A stretch of DNA of 64,000 nucleotides from Pseudozyma flocculosa PF-1 (GCF_000417875.1 NW_006920875.1:474538-538537); one strand, 5' to 3'. Positions 38,722-50,351 are shown, numbered from the stretch's first letter. A program made the numbers and translations. The notes: generated by a model not told the origin, from the sequence alone.

Positions 38722-39238
38722 GGTCGCCACGAAAGGGTCTTGGACGAGGTACGATGAGACGGTTGCGGATGCAGATTGCTGAAGCAGCAGCAGCAGGCAG
38801 CAGCAGCGACAAGGGGCGGCGGCAACAGACAGCTGCAAAGAGTGCAGGGGACGGCGAGACGAAAGGGGTAGAGAGTGAGGGTGAGAGAGAGAGAGTGAGG
38901 GGACAGTCGGGTCGAGATGGACGTGCGCGTAGCATGTGGGCGGGAGAGAAAGCAGGCCAGGGCTCAGGTGCCGTGGAGGTTTCGCAGGTCGCGTGCCGTC
39001 GTCTCCGATGCCCCGCCGGCCCTGAGATCGGGCAGTCTGGATTGATCACGGATCGGACAAATCGGGCGGACACCGCGCCATCAAACGAGCTCAGCACGGG
39101 CCTTCGGGGATCAAACATCCACTACTGGCCTAGGCAGATCAAACACAAGATGGCCCTTCGAATTCCACTCTCTTTTGAACAGGCGAGCACAGGTGGAAAG
39201 CTAGGTAGGGCGAACAGGTCGGCACAGGCGCCAGAAGT
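38722..39238. promoter_or_regulatory. Upstream region of TFIIS
   Basis: This 517-bp stretch lies between the TFIIS start and the HSP110 stop and must serve as TFIIS promoter and HSP110 3' UTR. GA-rich and CAG-rich short tracts lie near the TFIIS start (about 38774-38800 and 38876-38900). Confidence 0.45.
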
Positions 39239-42200
39239 CTAGTCGACGTCCATCTCTCCGGGACCGTCCTCGGTCTTCTTGTCGCCCTCGTCGGCCTTCT
39301 TCTCCTCCGGCTTGGGCGTCTCGACCGGAGTCTCGGTTCTCGGCTTGGGCTTGCTCATGCTGGTGAAGAAGAAAGGCAGGGGAGCCAAGACGGCAGAGGA
39401 GAGACGATGCGGAGGAGGAGGAGGAGGAGGATGAGGGGAGAGGAAGAGCAGGGCGGAACATGTCAGCAAAGGGTGTACACGAACGAGGGCCAGGAGCTGC
39501 CTCAGCCCGGACCGGTCGTGGAGCGGCGATGACGCTTCGAATCGCGCTGGCTGCGGCGGCCCGACGTCCACAAATGGACAAGCTCAGCATCCGCAGCGGA
39601 TGGAGAAGTTGGGCCCGGACCCATACTGCCACCACGGCTACCGCTGTGCGCGCTCGAAGGAGTCTCGGAGCGTGCCCGGACGACGCCGGCGAACAGCTGT
39701 TCGAGCTTGTCGGGCGATGCCAGCACCGGATTCGCACCATGGTCAGCGCCACCGGGGACCCTGGCAAGACGCTCCAGCAGCTGCCGCTCTTCTTCTTCGG
39801 CAGAACTGAGGGCGCTGCCAGAGACGTCGCCACCGCTAGTATCCTCCTCGGGCTGTCCCTCGACGCTTTCCTCCTCCTCAAGTTCCTCCTCGTCGTCCTC
39901 GTCAAACCCTTCCGCCTCTTCGTCTGCCTGTCCAGAGCGCGCCTCGCCCTCGGCCCGGTCCTTGTGGCTTCGTGATACTAACATGGGGTGGCAGAAGTAG
40001 ATGACCTCGTCCTTCTTCTTGAGCATCTCGGCCGACGTGATCTTGGGGTCGGCGTTCTTGGGCAGCTCGGACTGCTTGTAGAGGCCGTCGTCGAGCCACT
40101 TGGCGATGGTGGCACACTTCTCGACGACCTTCTGCTTGTCGTCGTCCGAGATGTGGGCGTACTTCTCGTCGCCGCTCTGGACCATTTCCATATACCTGTT
40201 GAGGGCCTCGCGGAGCTGCGAGGCGGCCTTGGGACGCTCCTCGCTCTCCTTCTGTCGGAACTGGATCGGCTGTCCGATCTTGTTGAGCGCGGCAAGGCGC
40301 TCGACGTAGGCCGACTTGGTGGCCTCCTCGCCCTCCTCGGTGTAAAGCCACTCCTCCTGCTCGTTGAGCGCGGCGAGGTACTTTTCCTTCTCCTCGGCGG
40401 TGACAAACAGCTTGTACTTGTCGTCGAGCTTGCTGCGCTGGTCGTAGATGGTCTCCTCGAGCGCGTTCTTGCGGTCCTCGGTGTCGATGACGAGCTTGTC
40501 GCTGGAGTAGAGCTGGCCCTCCTTCTCCTTGAGCTCGGCGAGGACGCTGGCGTCCTTGCCGACCAGGCCCGACACGATGCTCAGGTCGCCCTTGCGCTGC
40601 AGCTTCTTGACCTTGCGGATCTCGGTCTTGGGGGCTTCCTTGTTCTCGCCATCGGTCTCCATGGCCTGCGGGTCGGCGACGGGGACCTCCTCTTCCTTCT
40701 CCACCTCCTCAACCGTGTAGGCGCTCTCGAAGTTGAGCACGCCGTGCAGGTTGAGCCTGGCCTTGACCTTGACGATGCTGTGGTCGCCCTTGGCGTCGGG
40801 GCTGACGCCCTTGATGCTGAACTTGCCGAGCCAGGGGTTGATGCCGCGCGGCAGCAGTTCCGGCTGGGCGTAGTATGCCTGCAAGTCGAAGTTTTCCTTT
40901 CGGTAGAAGGTGAGGATCTTGGTCGAGGGGATCGGGTTGTTGGGCTGGAAGACGACGAGTTCAGTGTCCTCGTCGGGGACGTCGGCCGCCTTGTCCCAGG
41001 TGACCTTGATCGAGTAAGGGGTCGAGTCGTGGACGGTGAAGTCGCGGACCTTGAAGACGGGCGAGAGGGTGGCGCAGGCGAGGGTGCATCCGCGGGCGAC
41101 AGCCTCGTCCTGGTTCGAGGTGAAGGACAGGGGCTTGCCGAACCACGCCGAGATGCGCTCCTTGAGAGCGGGGACGCGCGAGCTGCCGCCGACCATCTCG
41201 ACGCTGTGGATCTGATCCTTGGTGAGACCCGACTGGGTGAGGGCGGCCTCGAGGGGCTTGGTGACTCGCTCGAGGAGCGGTGCGATCAGAGCCTCAAACT
41301 CCTCGCGCTTGAGCTGGGAGGCGGCGTCAATGTCCTCCATGATGCTCTCGACGTTGAGGGGGGCGAGGGCGTTGGCCGAAAGGACCTTCTTGAGTCGCTC
41401 GCAGCCAGCGGCGAGGCGGAAGGTCGCCTTTGGGCTGGAGAGGACGTCGATCTTGTACTTGCCCTTGAACTCTTCGGCGAAATGCAGGAGCAGTGCGCGG
41501 TCAAAGTCGCGGCCGCCAAAGTTACGGTCGGCGGCGGTGCCCATGACGGTGAGCTGTCCCTTGACAAAGGAGACCACGGCGACCTGGTAAGACGAGTGTC
41601 CAATGTCGCAGAAGACGACGTTGCGCGGGTTGTCCGAGTCGGGAAGGTCTGTCTTGGTGATGCCGTAGCCGAGCGCGGTGGCGGTGGTGTCGTTCATGAG
41701 GCGGAGCGGGTTGAGGCCGGCAATCTCGGCGGCATCGAGCATGGCGCGTCTCTGCGCATCCGTGAACCAGAGCGGCGTGGAAAGGACGACATCGCTGACG
41801 CCGGCGCCTCCCAACTCCTTGGAAGTGGTGTCGCGCAGCTTTCCGAGGTACATGGCCATGAGCTGGGTGGCCGAGAAGACCTGCTCCTCGCCGGCCAGGC
41901 GAACCTTGACACCGACCTCGCCCTTGGCGTCGACAAGCTCGGCATTGATGAACTGCTTCTCGATCTCCTGGATCTCGGCATCCTGGAGCGTTCGTCCAAC
42001 GAGACGCTTGAGCGAGCCGACAGTGTTCTTGAAGTTGGACGTCTGGGCAGTGGCCGCAGCCTCGCCGAGCGCACGCGCCTTCTGGCCAAAGGAGACGAGT
42101 GATCTGTGAAGAGCAGCGCAGAGTGTATGAGGGTCGGTCATGAGCGCAAACCAGAGGTGAGCCAGCGGCGGCAGAGCGTGGCGGGGAGTCGGGGGTACTT

Positions 42201-42312
42201 ACGGTGTGCTTCGGTTGCTGACCTCGTTGGCGATCACATCAACACCGCGGGCGCGGGCGACGCCGATCTTGGACGAGATGTTTCCGATATCGATACCGAC
42301 AACGCTGGACAT
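39239..42312 (-). CDS. SSE1: Hsp110/Sse1-type chaperone and Hsp70 exchange factor
   Basis: Exons 42312-42203, 42103-39983 and 39359-39239 give 783 aa. The ATPase domain starts SVVGIDIGNISSKIGVARA and contains GRTLQDAEIQEIEKQF, STPLWFTDAQRRAMLDAAEI and EMVGGSSRVPALKERI. A beta domain with the long acidic loop of Hsp110 (VEKEEEVPVADPQAMETDG) and a helical C-terminal part follow. The third exon supplies MSKPKPRTETPVETPKP and the end GEMDVD. Sse1 proteins act in the cytosol as nucleotide exchange factors for Hsp70. The second intron is unusually long (623 nt) and stays open in frame for about 160 codons, so a second C-terminus is possible. A strong heat-shock element lies about 410 bp upstream. 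Confidence 0.95.
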
Positions 42313-43192
42313 GTTGGGCAGGTGAAGACCGGGGAGGGGGGGGGAGCCGGGCGGCGTTGGCAAATGATGTAGCTGGCGCGCTATTGGCCGTTTGGTATGT
42401 CGAGAAGAGAGGGCTTCCAGATGCTGCGACCCGCGAGACTATTGTCGATGAAACAACAGGCTACGATGATGGAAGACAAGGTCGGTCGTGATCGAAGTGA
42501 TGGTGGTGATGGTGGTGATGGTGGTGACAAGGAGCGTGCGACCAAGGATAGTGGTTAGGCGGCCAGGGGTCTCGACGGAGCCGGCGTCAGCGTGGTGATA
42601 TCCTTTGCACCGGCTGAAGGGCTTGCAGGCACAGAGGATACGCAGCACCCGTGGCAGGCCCCAGGGGCGGGGTCCCGCCAGCTGCCAAAAAGCTGGTCTG
42701 GCCCCCACGGGTGGTCGGGCACCTTCGTGAATCTTCGATGAATTTTCGAGGCGGTTTCCGCCGCCCTGCACACGCGGCCAGCCGCGTTTTTCTTCCTGAA
42801 AAAGTCGGCAGAAAATCCAAAATTTTCCTTCCTACCGCCGACGTGGCGCTGTGATCGGCTGGCTCGCAAATTTCAGGCAGGTACCCACAGGCCCGCTCGG
42901 GCCAGGTGCAGGCAGGGTAGTCGGGATCGGGTCTCGATCGGGGTCGATATTTGTCCCCCTGCTCTTCACGGTCACTCCGCTACGATGTCCGACCCCCCAT
43001 CCGCCTTGCTGCGGGCCCGGTCTACACGCACGGCGGTCGGAAGTGCGCTGCGCAAAGAAGATTCAGCCAATGCTATGCTACGATTACGGACAATCGCTCG
43101 CGCGTCAACACTGCAGGCACAGTACGGTCGATGCGTACATACAGCCGCGCCGCAGCGACGGCCGTGGGCAACAGACGTGTCAGCGATCTTGG
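42313..43192. promoter_or_regulatory. HSP110 upstream region
   Basis: This 880-bp stretch contains the HSP110 promoter and the 3' flank of the GH17-like gene. GGT-type repeats lie near 42497-42530. Apart from the heat-shock element listed separately, no gene was recognised. Confidence 0.5.
42723..42748. promoter_or_regulatory. Heat-shock element upstream of HSP110
   Basis: The sequence cTTCgtGAAtcTTCg (42723-42737) has three perfect alternating units. After one extra base, GAAttTTC (42740-42747) continues the pattern, giving five inverted NGAAN-type units. A further TTCctGAA pair lies at 42793-42800. This is the array that trimeric heat-shock factor recognises; placement before a heat-shock gene supports it. 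Confidence 0.75.
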
Positions 43193-44921
43193 TCAGCGAG
43201 CTTCCAATCGTGATGGGCCGGTCGGCGGAGTGAGCTCCTGTGCTCGTGCCTGGACGCGGTCTCGATCCCAGATTCGAGGGAGGACTCACAGTGGTTCTCG
43301 GAGCAAATCTGAACTTGGGCTGCGAGGGGATTGCAAGCAAGATCGCGGTTCCATGTGAGCTCGCTGTGGCGCGGTAGCTACCGCAGCTTTTCGAACTCAC
43401 GCGACCATCGTACCCAATGACGCCCCAACCAGGCAGCATTGCGTCGCTCCAGATGTGCGCGAACCTGAACGACGGTTTGGCGACGGGTCAGGCTGGTCAG
43501 TCTCTGCGCGTCTCATGCTCCGGCGACCGAGCTGGTCCGTCGCTGTTGGCGCGGGAGCGCTGGCATATTCACCAGCCCACGCCGCCTTGGTTGAGCCCTT
43601 TCATCCAGGGACATTGATCGTCGAGCATCTCGAAGTAGGCTCGCTCCTGGGCCACGCTCGCGACGGCGTCTTTCGAGTTGGGCTTGAAGACCGAGTCGTC
43701 CGAGGGCCAGCCAGTCTGGGTCATGTACCTGAGCCGGGCGGCCCAAGTGCCCGGCGGTCAGTGCCTGCCTGCAAAGCGAGCCGGGTGCCGCCATACCATC
43801 GCCACTCACACCTTCTTGCCGCTATTGCGAGATGCAAAGTACTCGTAGTCGCGCTTCACCAGCGTGAAGGCCTTGTCGCCCGTGGTTCCCTTGGGATCCA
43901 GAAAAGGTAGCACGTTGGCCTCGCTGACGTCGACGGCAGCAAATACCTGGGGAGCGTCGTCGTGGAGCTGAAAGCCGTAAGCAAGGTCGGACAACGTCAC
44001 CTGCATCCCAGTATCGCCTCGCTGGGTCCAGGGGGCTAGCTGCTGCCTGAAGTCCCGGATCTGTACAGCCAGGCTGTCTGGGTCCAGGGCCCAGTCGTAC
44101 AGCGGTTCGCTGCCCACGACGACGGCGCGCACCACGAAGGGTGCCCTGGGGTTGTACTGAATGGCCTGCATGAGCGTCCTCTTGCGGGTCTTCCAGACGT
44201 CGCCGCCATCAAAGCCAAACCACAGCAGCATGTGAAGGCCGAGGCCGTGCTCCCATGCGGCGTTGATCAGGTCATCCTGGAACCCCTCGCGATCGCAAAC
44301 CGAGTAGATCCGCACGTAGCGGCTGCTGTAGTCGTTGCGCATCCTTCCAAAGTCGCTGCGGATCTGATTGGCCGACGGGCAGTCGAACGTGCCGTAGGAG
44401 AAACCGAGGAAGGCGTACTCGTCCTGCTGCGAACACCACCACCCGTCCAGCGAGTCTGGCTCTTCGTGGGGCATCTGGAAGTCGAGGGCCGGGAAACAAG
44501 GAGCGCCTCTTCCGTTGCCTGCGCCGCCGGCGCCGATACTGGCGGCTATCGTCGCTTTTGTGACGACGCCATCTGCGCCCACTTCGACCGCCGAGGACTG
44601 CGTCGAGCTGCTTGCGGCGTGCGCCTGCTCGACGTAACAGGCGCTCGAGGTCCTCGACCGTCCCTTGCTTCGCTTGCCGGGCTCCCTGGGTGGGGGCGTG
44701 GTCTCAGGTTCACCGCCAACGACGGCTTCGCGGTTGGCCAGCCAGTGGACCGCCCGGTTCAACCGAATATCGCGTCCTTCTGGCTGCAGAGGCGAAAAAG
44801 GCCCGGACTGTTTGTCGGACTGTCTTTGGGTCGGGATGCTCGCTGCGTCCGCCGGCGACAAGTGGACGAACAGGAGGGCCGACCACGTAGCGAAAAAGAC
44901 GAACAGGACGACGACCTGCAT
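43193..44921 (-). CDS. GH17-like secreted or membrane protein, catalytic nucleophile replaced
   Basis: Exons 44921-43810, 43728-43573, 43464-43401 and probably 43319-43290 and 43237-43193 give about 468 aa. The start MQVVVLFVFFATWSALLF is a signal peptide or signal anchor. From about 150 the protein resembles glycoside hydrolase family 17 (beta-1,3-glucanases): LGFSYGTFDCPSANQIRSDF, VRIYSVCDREG, VVVGSEPLYDW (usual proton-donor Glu kept, with Ser for the usual Asn) and KVYMTQTGWPSDD. In active enzymes the last motif reads Glu-Thr-Gly-Trp-Pro, but here the nucleophile position is Gln (codon CAG). It may therefore bind cell-wall glucan rather than cut it. Exons 1-3 join cleanly through conserved motifs; the last two short exons are a best guess, because reading on without splicing gives an unrelated tail. 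Confidence 0.75.
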
Positions 44922-46751
44922 CGTGGGTTGCCGGTAGCAATCTGGCGAGACCTGCTTCGCTTGACCCGGCTTGGTTGGAAAGGCTACTCTGGTGACCCGC
45001 ACCTCGTAGCTCAAGACGTGAGGAAGGTCAGGTGTCGAAGCAGCGGGGACTCGGGACCTGACAGCTAGCGATCATCTACAGGAAGGAAAGGGAGGGGGGA
45101 GAAGTGGTGGTACAAGGACGAGATCCGGCCCAGCTGCAGCCGACCACGACGTGCGAGTAGTGATGGCGGAAGGATGGGCCAGACGTCGATGCCCCTCGAG
45201 GCTAGTGATTTGGAACGGCACATGCATGGTACATGAGCGAGACTCCGGCTGACTTCTGATCTCTGCTTCGTGGTGGCGGAGATCAGCGCGCCACGCTCAC
45301 GGGTCGAGACTTGCATACTCTGCGGGGAAGTCCCCACGCTGGTCTCGAGGTGTCCGCGTGTCAAGGATGTTTTGCGGCGCTGGCTTGATCCGACCGGGCG
45401 GGGATGGCTGGCGACCGTCGGGATGGTCGTGGAAGTTAGGAGGACGGAGCGCGAGGTTCGCGACACGTCAATCTTCGGATCTTGTTCCAATCTCCCGATT
45501 CGACATGCGACTAGACTGGCCAGGCCAGATTATTGGGCGCAGCGCCGAATCGAAGCCGCTTAGACAGGCCGGGGTCTTCCATGCAAAGCGCGCAGGCGAT
45601 GACGTCGTACACCGGGAGGAGTCTGGCGCCGCCGACGGCCCACGCCCCGGCGCGGCCATACGTACACTGCAGTAGACACCCTAACACTACTACTCGATCT
45701 CACAGAGTAAAGTGTTGTGTAGCAGCATGCATGTATTGGTACGGACGCACAGGGGTCGGGGCAACGCCGCCTGGCTCTTGTTCGTGGCTAGGTGGTATCG
45801 CCCAAGCTTGGCTGCCCGCGACCTTGGCCACGAACCACCCAGACTCTGTGGACGAGGAGGCGGCGGCACACGCAGAAGAAGCTCGCACGGCGGGACGCTT
45901 GCGAGATCTAATCAGGCTTCCTACAATCTCACCAGAGTGTCGCGTAGGGAGGAGGACCTCACGCAGGCTCGATACCGATCTCAGTCAACGACCCGACGGA
46001 TCGGATCGGATGGGCCTAGCCTGGGATGCTCGCTCGCTGGCCCGAGCCAAGGGCATGCGGGCCGTCGATCGGGCCGGCCGGCTCCAACGTCAGCTGCTTA
46101 GGTACGCGTGTCTTCGAGACCCTCTCGAGGCGATCCGTCCTGCCACCTTTGCCCAGGGTCCAACACATCGTCATCGCTCCACAATGTAGAGGATTGGCCC
46201 GAAACCGCCCTCCAGGACCCGATCCGCTCTGCCACGGCCCGGCTCTTTACTGCACCATCATCATCGTCGTATCGTCGTCACCAGAGGCATCAGCGGCATC
46301 AGCAGCAGCAGCGGCATCAGCAGCAGCAGCAGCAGCAGCATCAGCAGCAGCATCAGCGCCACGGCCGCACAGACTACAACACTGTGTAGCCCAGTACATG
46401 TTCCGGAGCAGAAGCAGCGACGGAGTGTGGCAGGGAAACTTCTCCGGCGTAAGCATCATCATACCGGCATCATTGCTCGCCTCTCGTGCCAGCACCTCTC
46501 TCTCTCTCTCTCNNNNNNNNNNNNNNNNNNNNNNNNNNNNNNNNNNNNNNNNNNNNNNNNNNNNNNNNNNNNNNNNNNNNNNNNNNNNNNNNNNNNNNNN
46601 NNNNNNNNNNNNNNNNNNNNNNNNNNNNNNNNNNNNNNNNNNNNNNNNNNNNNNNNNNNNNNNNNNNNNNNNNNNNNNNNNNNNNNNNNNNNNNNNNNNN
46701 NNNNNNNNNNNNNNNNNNNNNNNNNNNNNNNNNNNNNNNNNNNNNNNNNNN

Positions 46752-46782
<31 letters not shown>

Positions 46783-47062
46783 CTCTCTCTCCACCCGGGT
46801 GGCGCCTTCCATTGTTCTCCGTGCGACGAGACACACCTCGTCGGCCCTTGACTTGCAGCGCTGCACAAAAAGCCAGCTCGACTTTCGTTGCTCACCCAAC
46901 CGTCGCCCACACCCACTCCTACCACCGCTTTCGACCCTCCCAACCGAACCAAGCGCCATCTCACCGTCATCCGGTTCTATTCGACAACGTCGCACTACCG
47001 CTCCGTTGCTGCGTTCTTCTCGTCAGCTTCACGGCTCGCCACCGACCCCATCTGCGCCGCCA
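44922..47062. other. Region between GH17-like and cryptochrome genes, with assembly gap
   Basis: Two divergent promoters are expected here. No known gene was recognised in 45065-46400, where short frames overlap on both strands. CAG/CAT-rich repeats lie at about 46280-46360. A CT repeat interrupted by 239 unknown bases lies at 46495-46791. Confidence 0.4.
46495..46791. repeat. CT dinucleotide repeat containing an N gap
   Basis: CT repeats flank an undetermined stretch (46513-46751) on both sides, so the gap almost certainly reflects a long CT microsatellite that the assembly could not cross. The true length is unknown. Confidence 0.9.
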
Positions 47063-49053
47063 ATGACGAGAAACGTCTTGATCGCCGTGCTGCGCAACGA
47101 CCTGCGGCTGCACGACCATCCCATCTTTCACTATTGCGCGGAGCCCACACCCTCTGGCGCCAAGTTCAAGCAGCCCGTCACCCATGTCCTTCCCGTCTAC
47201 GTATGGGATCAGAGGCAGGTCGAGGTGGGTGGCTTCCCCGGCATTCAGAAGGCAGACAAGCAAGGCGGCGGCCTCGGTCAGCAGCAGTACGCCAAGACTC
47301 GCGAGCTCGGCCTCTGGCGGTGCGGCGTGCACCGGGTAAAGTGAGTTGTCCTGCGCAGGCGCTGGATCATCGTGCCGTGGGCGTGGGATCGACGCAGGCT
47401 GACCCGCGACAACTGCGCGGCACGCCTCCTGACCTCCTTCCGACCTTCGACAGGTTCGTAAACAACTCCGTGTTTGACCTGCGAGACAGGCTGCGCAAGA
47501 AGGGCTGCGATCTGGCCATGTACGCCGGAACGCCTGAAGCCATCGTGCCTGGCCTGATCAGGGCCATCCGGAACACGGGCGACACCGTCGAGGCCGTTTG
47601 GATGGGCAAGGAGGTCAACACCGAAGAGGTCAATGTTGAGAAGCGGCTCCAGCGGATCCTCGACGACCTGCAATGTCCGCTGCAGCTGCGCGAGGGCAAG
47701 TCCCTCGTCCACCCGGACGACCTCGGTTTCCCCATCCAGGATCTGCCCGATGTCTTCACCCACTTCAAGAAGCAGGTCGAGGGTCCCGACATGTTCCGGC
47801 CTCCATTGCCGGCTCCAGCAAAGCTCAAGCCGTTTGCCAAGCTGGATGCACTCCCGGAGGGTCCTGGCGTGTACGCGCTGTCGGCAGAAAAGCAAGAGGC
47901 TTGGGACAAGAAGGACAATGTCGAGAAGGCACTCTTGAAGCCATTGCTTGACGAGCCGACCCTTGGGCACGAGCTCCTTCGCAAGGAGGGCGAGGACGGT
48001 CCGACCGCCTTCCCATGGACCGGCGGCGAGACGCAAGCGCTCGAGAGACTCGAGCATTACTTCAGCGGCGGAAAGCAGGCCCCCGCCGCTTCCTACAAGG
48101 AGACGAGGAACGGCATGCTGGGCGTCGACTACTCGACCAAGTTCGCCGCCTCTCTGGCACACGGCCTGCTCTCGCCTCGGCTGATTGCCCAGAAGGCCGT
48201 TGATCTCGACGAGGCCAACGGCGCAGGGCCCAAGGCGGGTGGCTACTGGATCAACTTTGAGCTGCTGTGGCGCGACTATTTCTACTTTGTCGGTGCCAAG
48301 TTCGGCTCGCACCTCTTCACCCTCGGCGGTATCGAGGAGGTCATCAGTCCGAAGGCGGCCGACAGCAAGGCCTACGAGTGGAAGAAGACGTCGGACCTGT
48401 CGAACGCCAAGGATCCTTTCGTGCGGTGGGCAAAGGCCAAGACCGGCGTTCCCCTGATCGACGCAAACCAAAAGGAGCTTGTTCAGACCGGCTTCATGTC
48501 GAACCGCGGTCGGCAGAACGTCGCATCTTTCCTCACCAAGGACCTCGGCTACAACTGGCTCTACGGCGCAGAGCTCTTCGAGAGCTATCTTGTTGACTAC
48601 GACCCCAACTCGAACTGGGGCAATTGGCAGTATGTTGCCGGCGTCGGCAACGACCCGAGGTCGTCGCGCCAATTCAACCCCATCAAGCAGGGCAAGGACT
48701 ATGATTCTGACGGAGAGTATGTCAAGGCCTGGCTTCCCCAGCTACACGCGGTCCCAAGCTCGCACGCTCACCATCCTTGGACGCTGAGCGGCAACCAAAG
48801 TGTCGACCTCGGAGACTATCCAAGCAGGCCGATCATTGAACAGTCCATGTGGCGGAAGCACTACCATGGGCACAATGGAGGTGGTGGTGGAGGCGGTGGA
48901 GGCTATCGACGAGGCGGAGGAGGCGGAGGAGGCGGAGGAGGCGGCTACCGAGGCAGCAGTGGCCGTGGAGGCGGAGGCGGAGGCGGAGGCGGCCGTGGTC
49001 GCGGCCGCGCTAGTCGCGGTGTCAGCGCCAATGGCGGACCCCCTCGCAATTGA
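47063..49053 (+). CDS. cry-DASH: DASH-type cryptochrome with Gly/Arg-rich tail
   Basis: Exons 47063-47340 and 47454-49053 give 625 aa. The N-terminal photolyase domain starts NVLIAVLRNDLRLHDHP. The splice joins HRVK to FVNNSVFDLRDRL. The FAD-binding half has the DASH hallmarks: FPWTGGETQALERLEHY, YKETRNGMLGVDYSTKFAA, FELLWRDYFYF, GFMSNRGRQNVASFL, the segment beginning WLYGAELFESYL, and NWGNWQYVAGVGNDPR. Such proteins bind FAD and often a folate antenna; they repair pyrimidine dimers in single-stranded or looped DNA, or act as blue-light sensors. The last about 50 residues are Gly runs with Arg (RGG-like), suggesting RNA or nucleic-acid binding. The frame is also open for about 95 codons before the chosen Met, with a presequence-like segment at its end but no ATG on this side of the gap. 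Confidence 0.93.
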
Positions 49054-49203
49054 TCAAGGCTACATACAACGCACCTAGAGACACAACATTCAAAATTCGT
49101 CCTGCACAATTCACGACTCCCGCAAAGTAGAAGCCCCTCGTCCTCTGGCGGATAGTTTTCATTCCCTTCTTGTCCAGCCATAGAGTGAACCAGCCTACGA
49201 CTC

Positions 49204-49355
49204 TCATAGCTAGCAGCAGGGTCTGGTCCAGAAACTCACAGATGTATAACAATCTTAAAGTCCAGCTGCAGCCAGCTTGTGCGATTTCATAGACGCGCAG
49301 CAGGTGTGCAATCCTAGCTGGCAGCAGGATCTGGCTGGACCAGAGAAATCGCACA
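49204..49355 (-). repeat. Partial copy of short terminal-repeat element (type I)
   Basis: Starts TCATAGCTAGCAGCAGGGTC and then follows the right half of the type I element in reverse, including CAGCTGCAGCCAGCTTGTGC. It stops where the next element begins at 49356. Confidence 0.6.
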
Positions 49356-50078
49356 TCATAGCTAGCAGCAGGGTTGGGCCTGATTTTGGTCGTAGGCAGG
49401 CTACGATCTAAAATTGGGGATTGATCCCTATCTTCGATTTTTCCGATGTGTAGCCTACCTATGACTAGCTACAATCTGAAATCCGAAATTGGGCCTACCT
49501 ATGATCCGAGATCGTAGCCCCACCTGCCTGCCTGCCTGCCTTGCCACCTCACAGCCACATCCCTGCCGCCTCTGCACCGTCAATCATTGGAATCCTTGGA
49601 GAGCTCCTGCTCTGCAGCGAGCAGTCAAGCTGGCTGGCTGGCTGGTGTTGAGAAAAACGGTCGCCTCCGCTGTTGCAGACCCTCAGGTCCAAGCCGACAA
49701 CCTCAGCCCAGGGTCGTCGGGACTCGGATCAGGGCCGCCAAGAGCCAAAGGGTCCAGGACCCTCCAACGCCAGCCCAGTGGGAATCACCGAGCTAGATTC
49801 TCATCACGCTGAGGGAGGGATGCACCTTGGCAATGAGGCCAAAGCCAATGCCCCAAGGACAAGGGTCGGCTGAGCTCATACATCACCAAGGGAGCACAAC
49901 CTAACTTGCCCCATTGAGGCCAAATAATGCCTTGTCAAGACTTGACCAAAGCTCGACGAGACATCGCTGAAGGACGTTGATGTCTGCGAGAGGAGTCGCT
50001 GTAGCAAGTAGGAGAGACATGCCAGGTCGCGTCAAAGCTATAAGTAGAGATGACAACTCTTGGTAGATAACTGTCCAT

Positions 50079-50351
50079 TCATAGCTTGCAGCAAAAGGAA
50101 TTCCCGATTTTTCCTATCGCACAGGCTGTGCGTTCCAGGATTTGAGAGTCGTTATACACGTGCAATCTGAAATCCTGACCACTATGAGTGGATATCAGAT
50201 TGCAGGCAGGAAAAATTCAGGATCTCAGATTGCAGCTGATCGCATGCCTGCTGCAATCTGAGAAATCGCACAAGCTGGCTGCAGCTGAATTTTCAAATCG
50301 TTATACACAAGCGATTTTTTTTTTTTGGCCAGATCCTCCTGCTAGCTATGA
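50079..50351 (+). mobile_element. Complete type I short terminal-repeat element, nested
   Basis: Begins TCATAGCTTGCAGCA and ends TGCTAGCTATGA, 273 bp. It carries GTTATACAC near each end and the internal GGAAAAATTCAGGATCTCAG. The flanks CTGTCCAT and CTGACCAT agree at seven of eight positions and may be an eight-base target duplication. The same sequence recurs at 54437-54694 and, inverted, at 54917-55184. Confidence 0.7.

Noticed and set aside
38722..38838. An upstream ATG extending TFIIS by 39 residues
   Set aside because: The added Cys/Leu-rich stretch is unlike any TFIIS N-terminus, and the family domain begins right after the downstream Met.
39988..42102. A 704-codon open frame on the plus strand
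   Set aside because: Antisense shadow of HSP110, Leu/Val/Gly/Asp-rich as expected from complementing its codons.
46026..47344. Open frames that run through the N gap
   Set aside because: They are open only because unknown bases contain no stop codons; the CT repeat on both sides encodes Leu-Ser or Arg-Glu runs.
47278..48672. A 464-codon open frame on the minus strand
   Set aside because: Antisense shadow of the cryptochrome gene with no recognisable domain.
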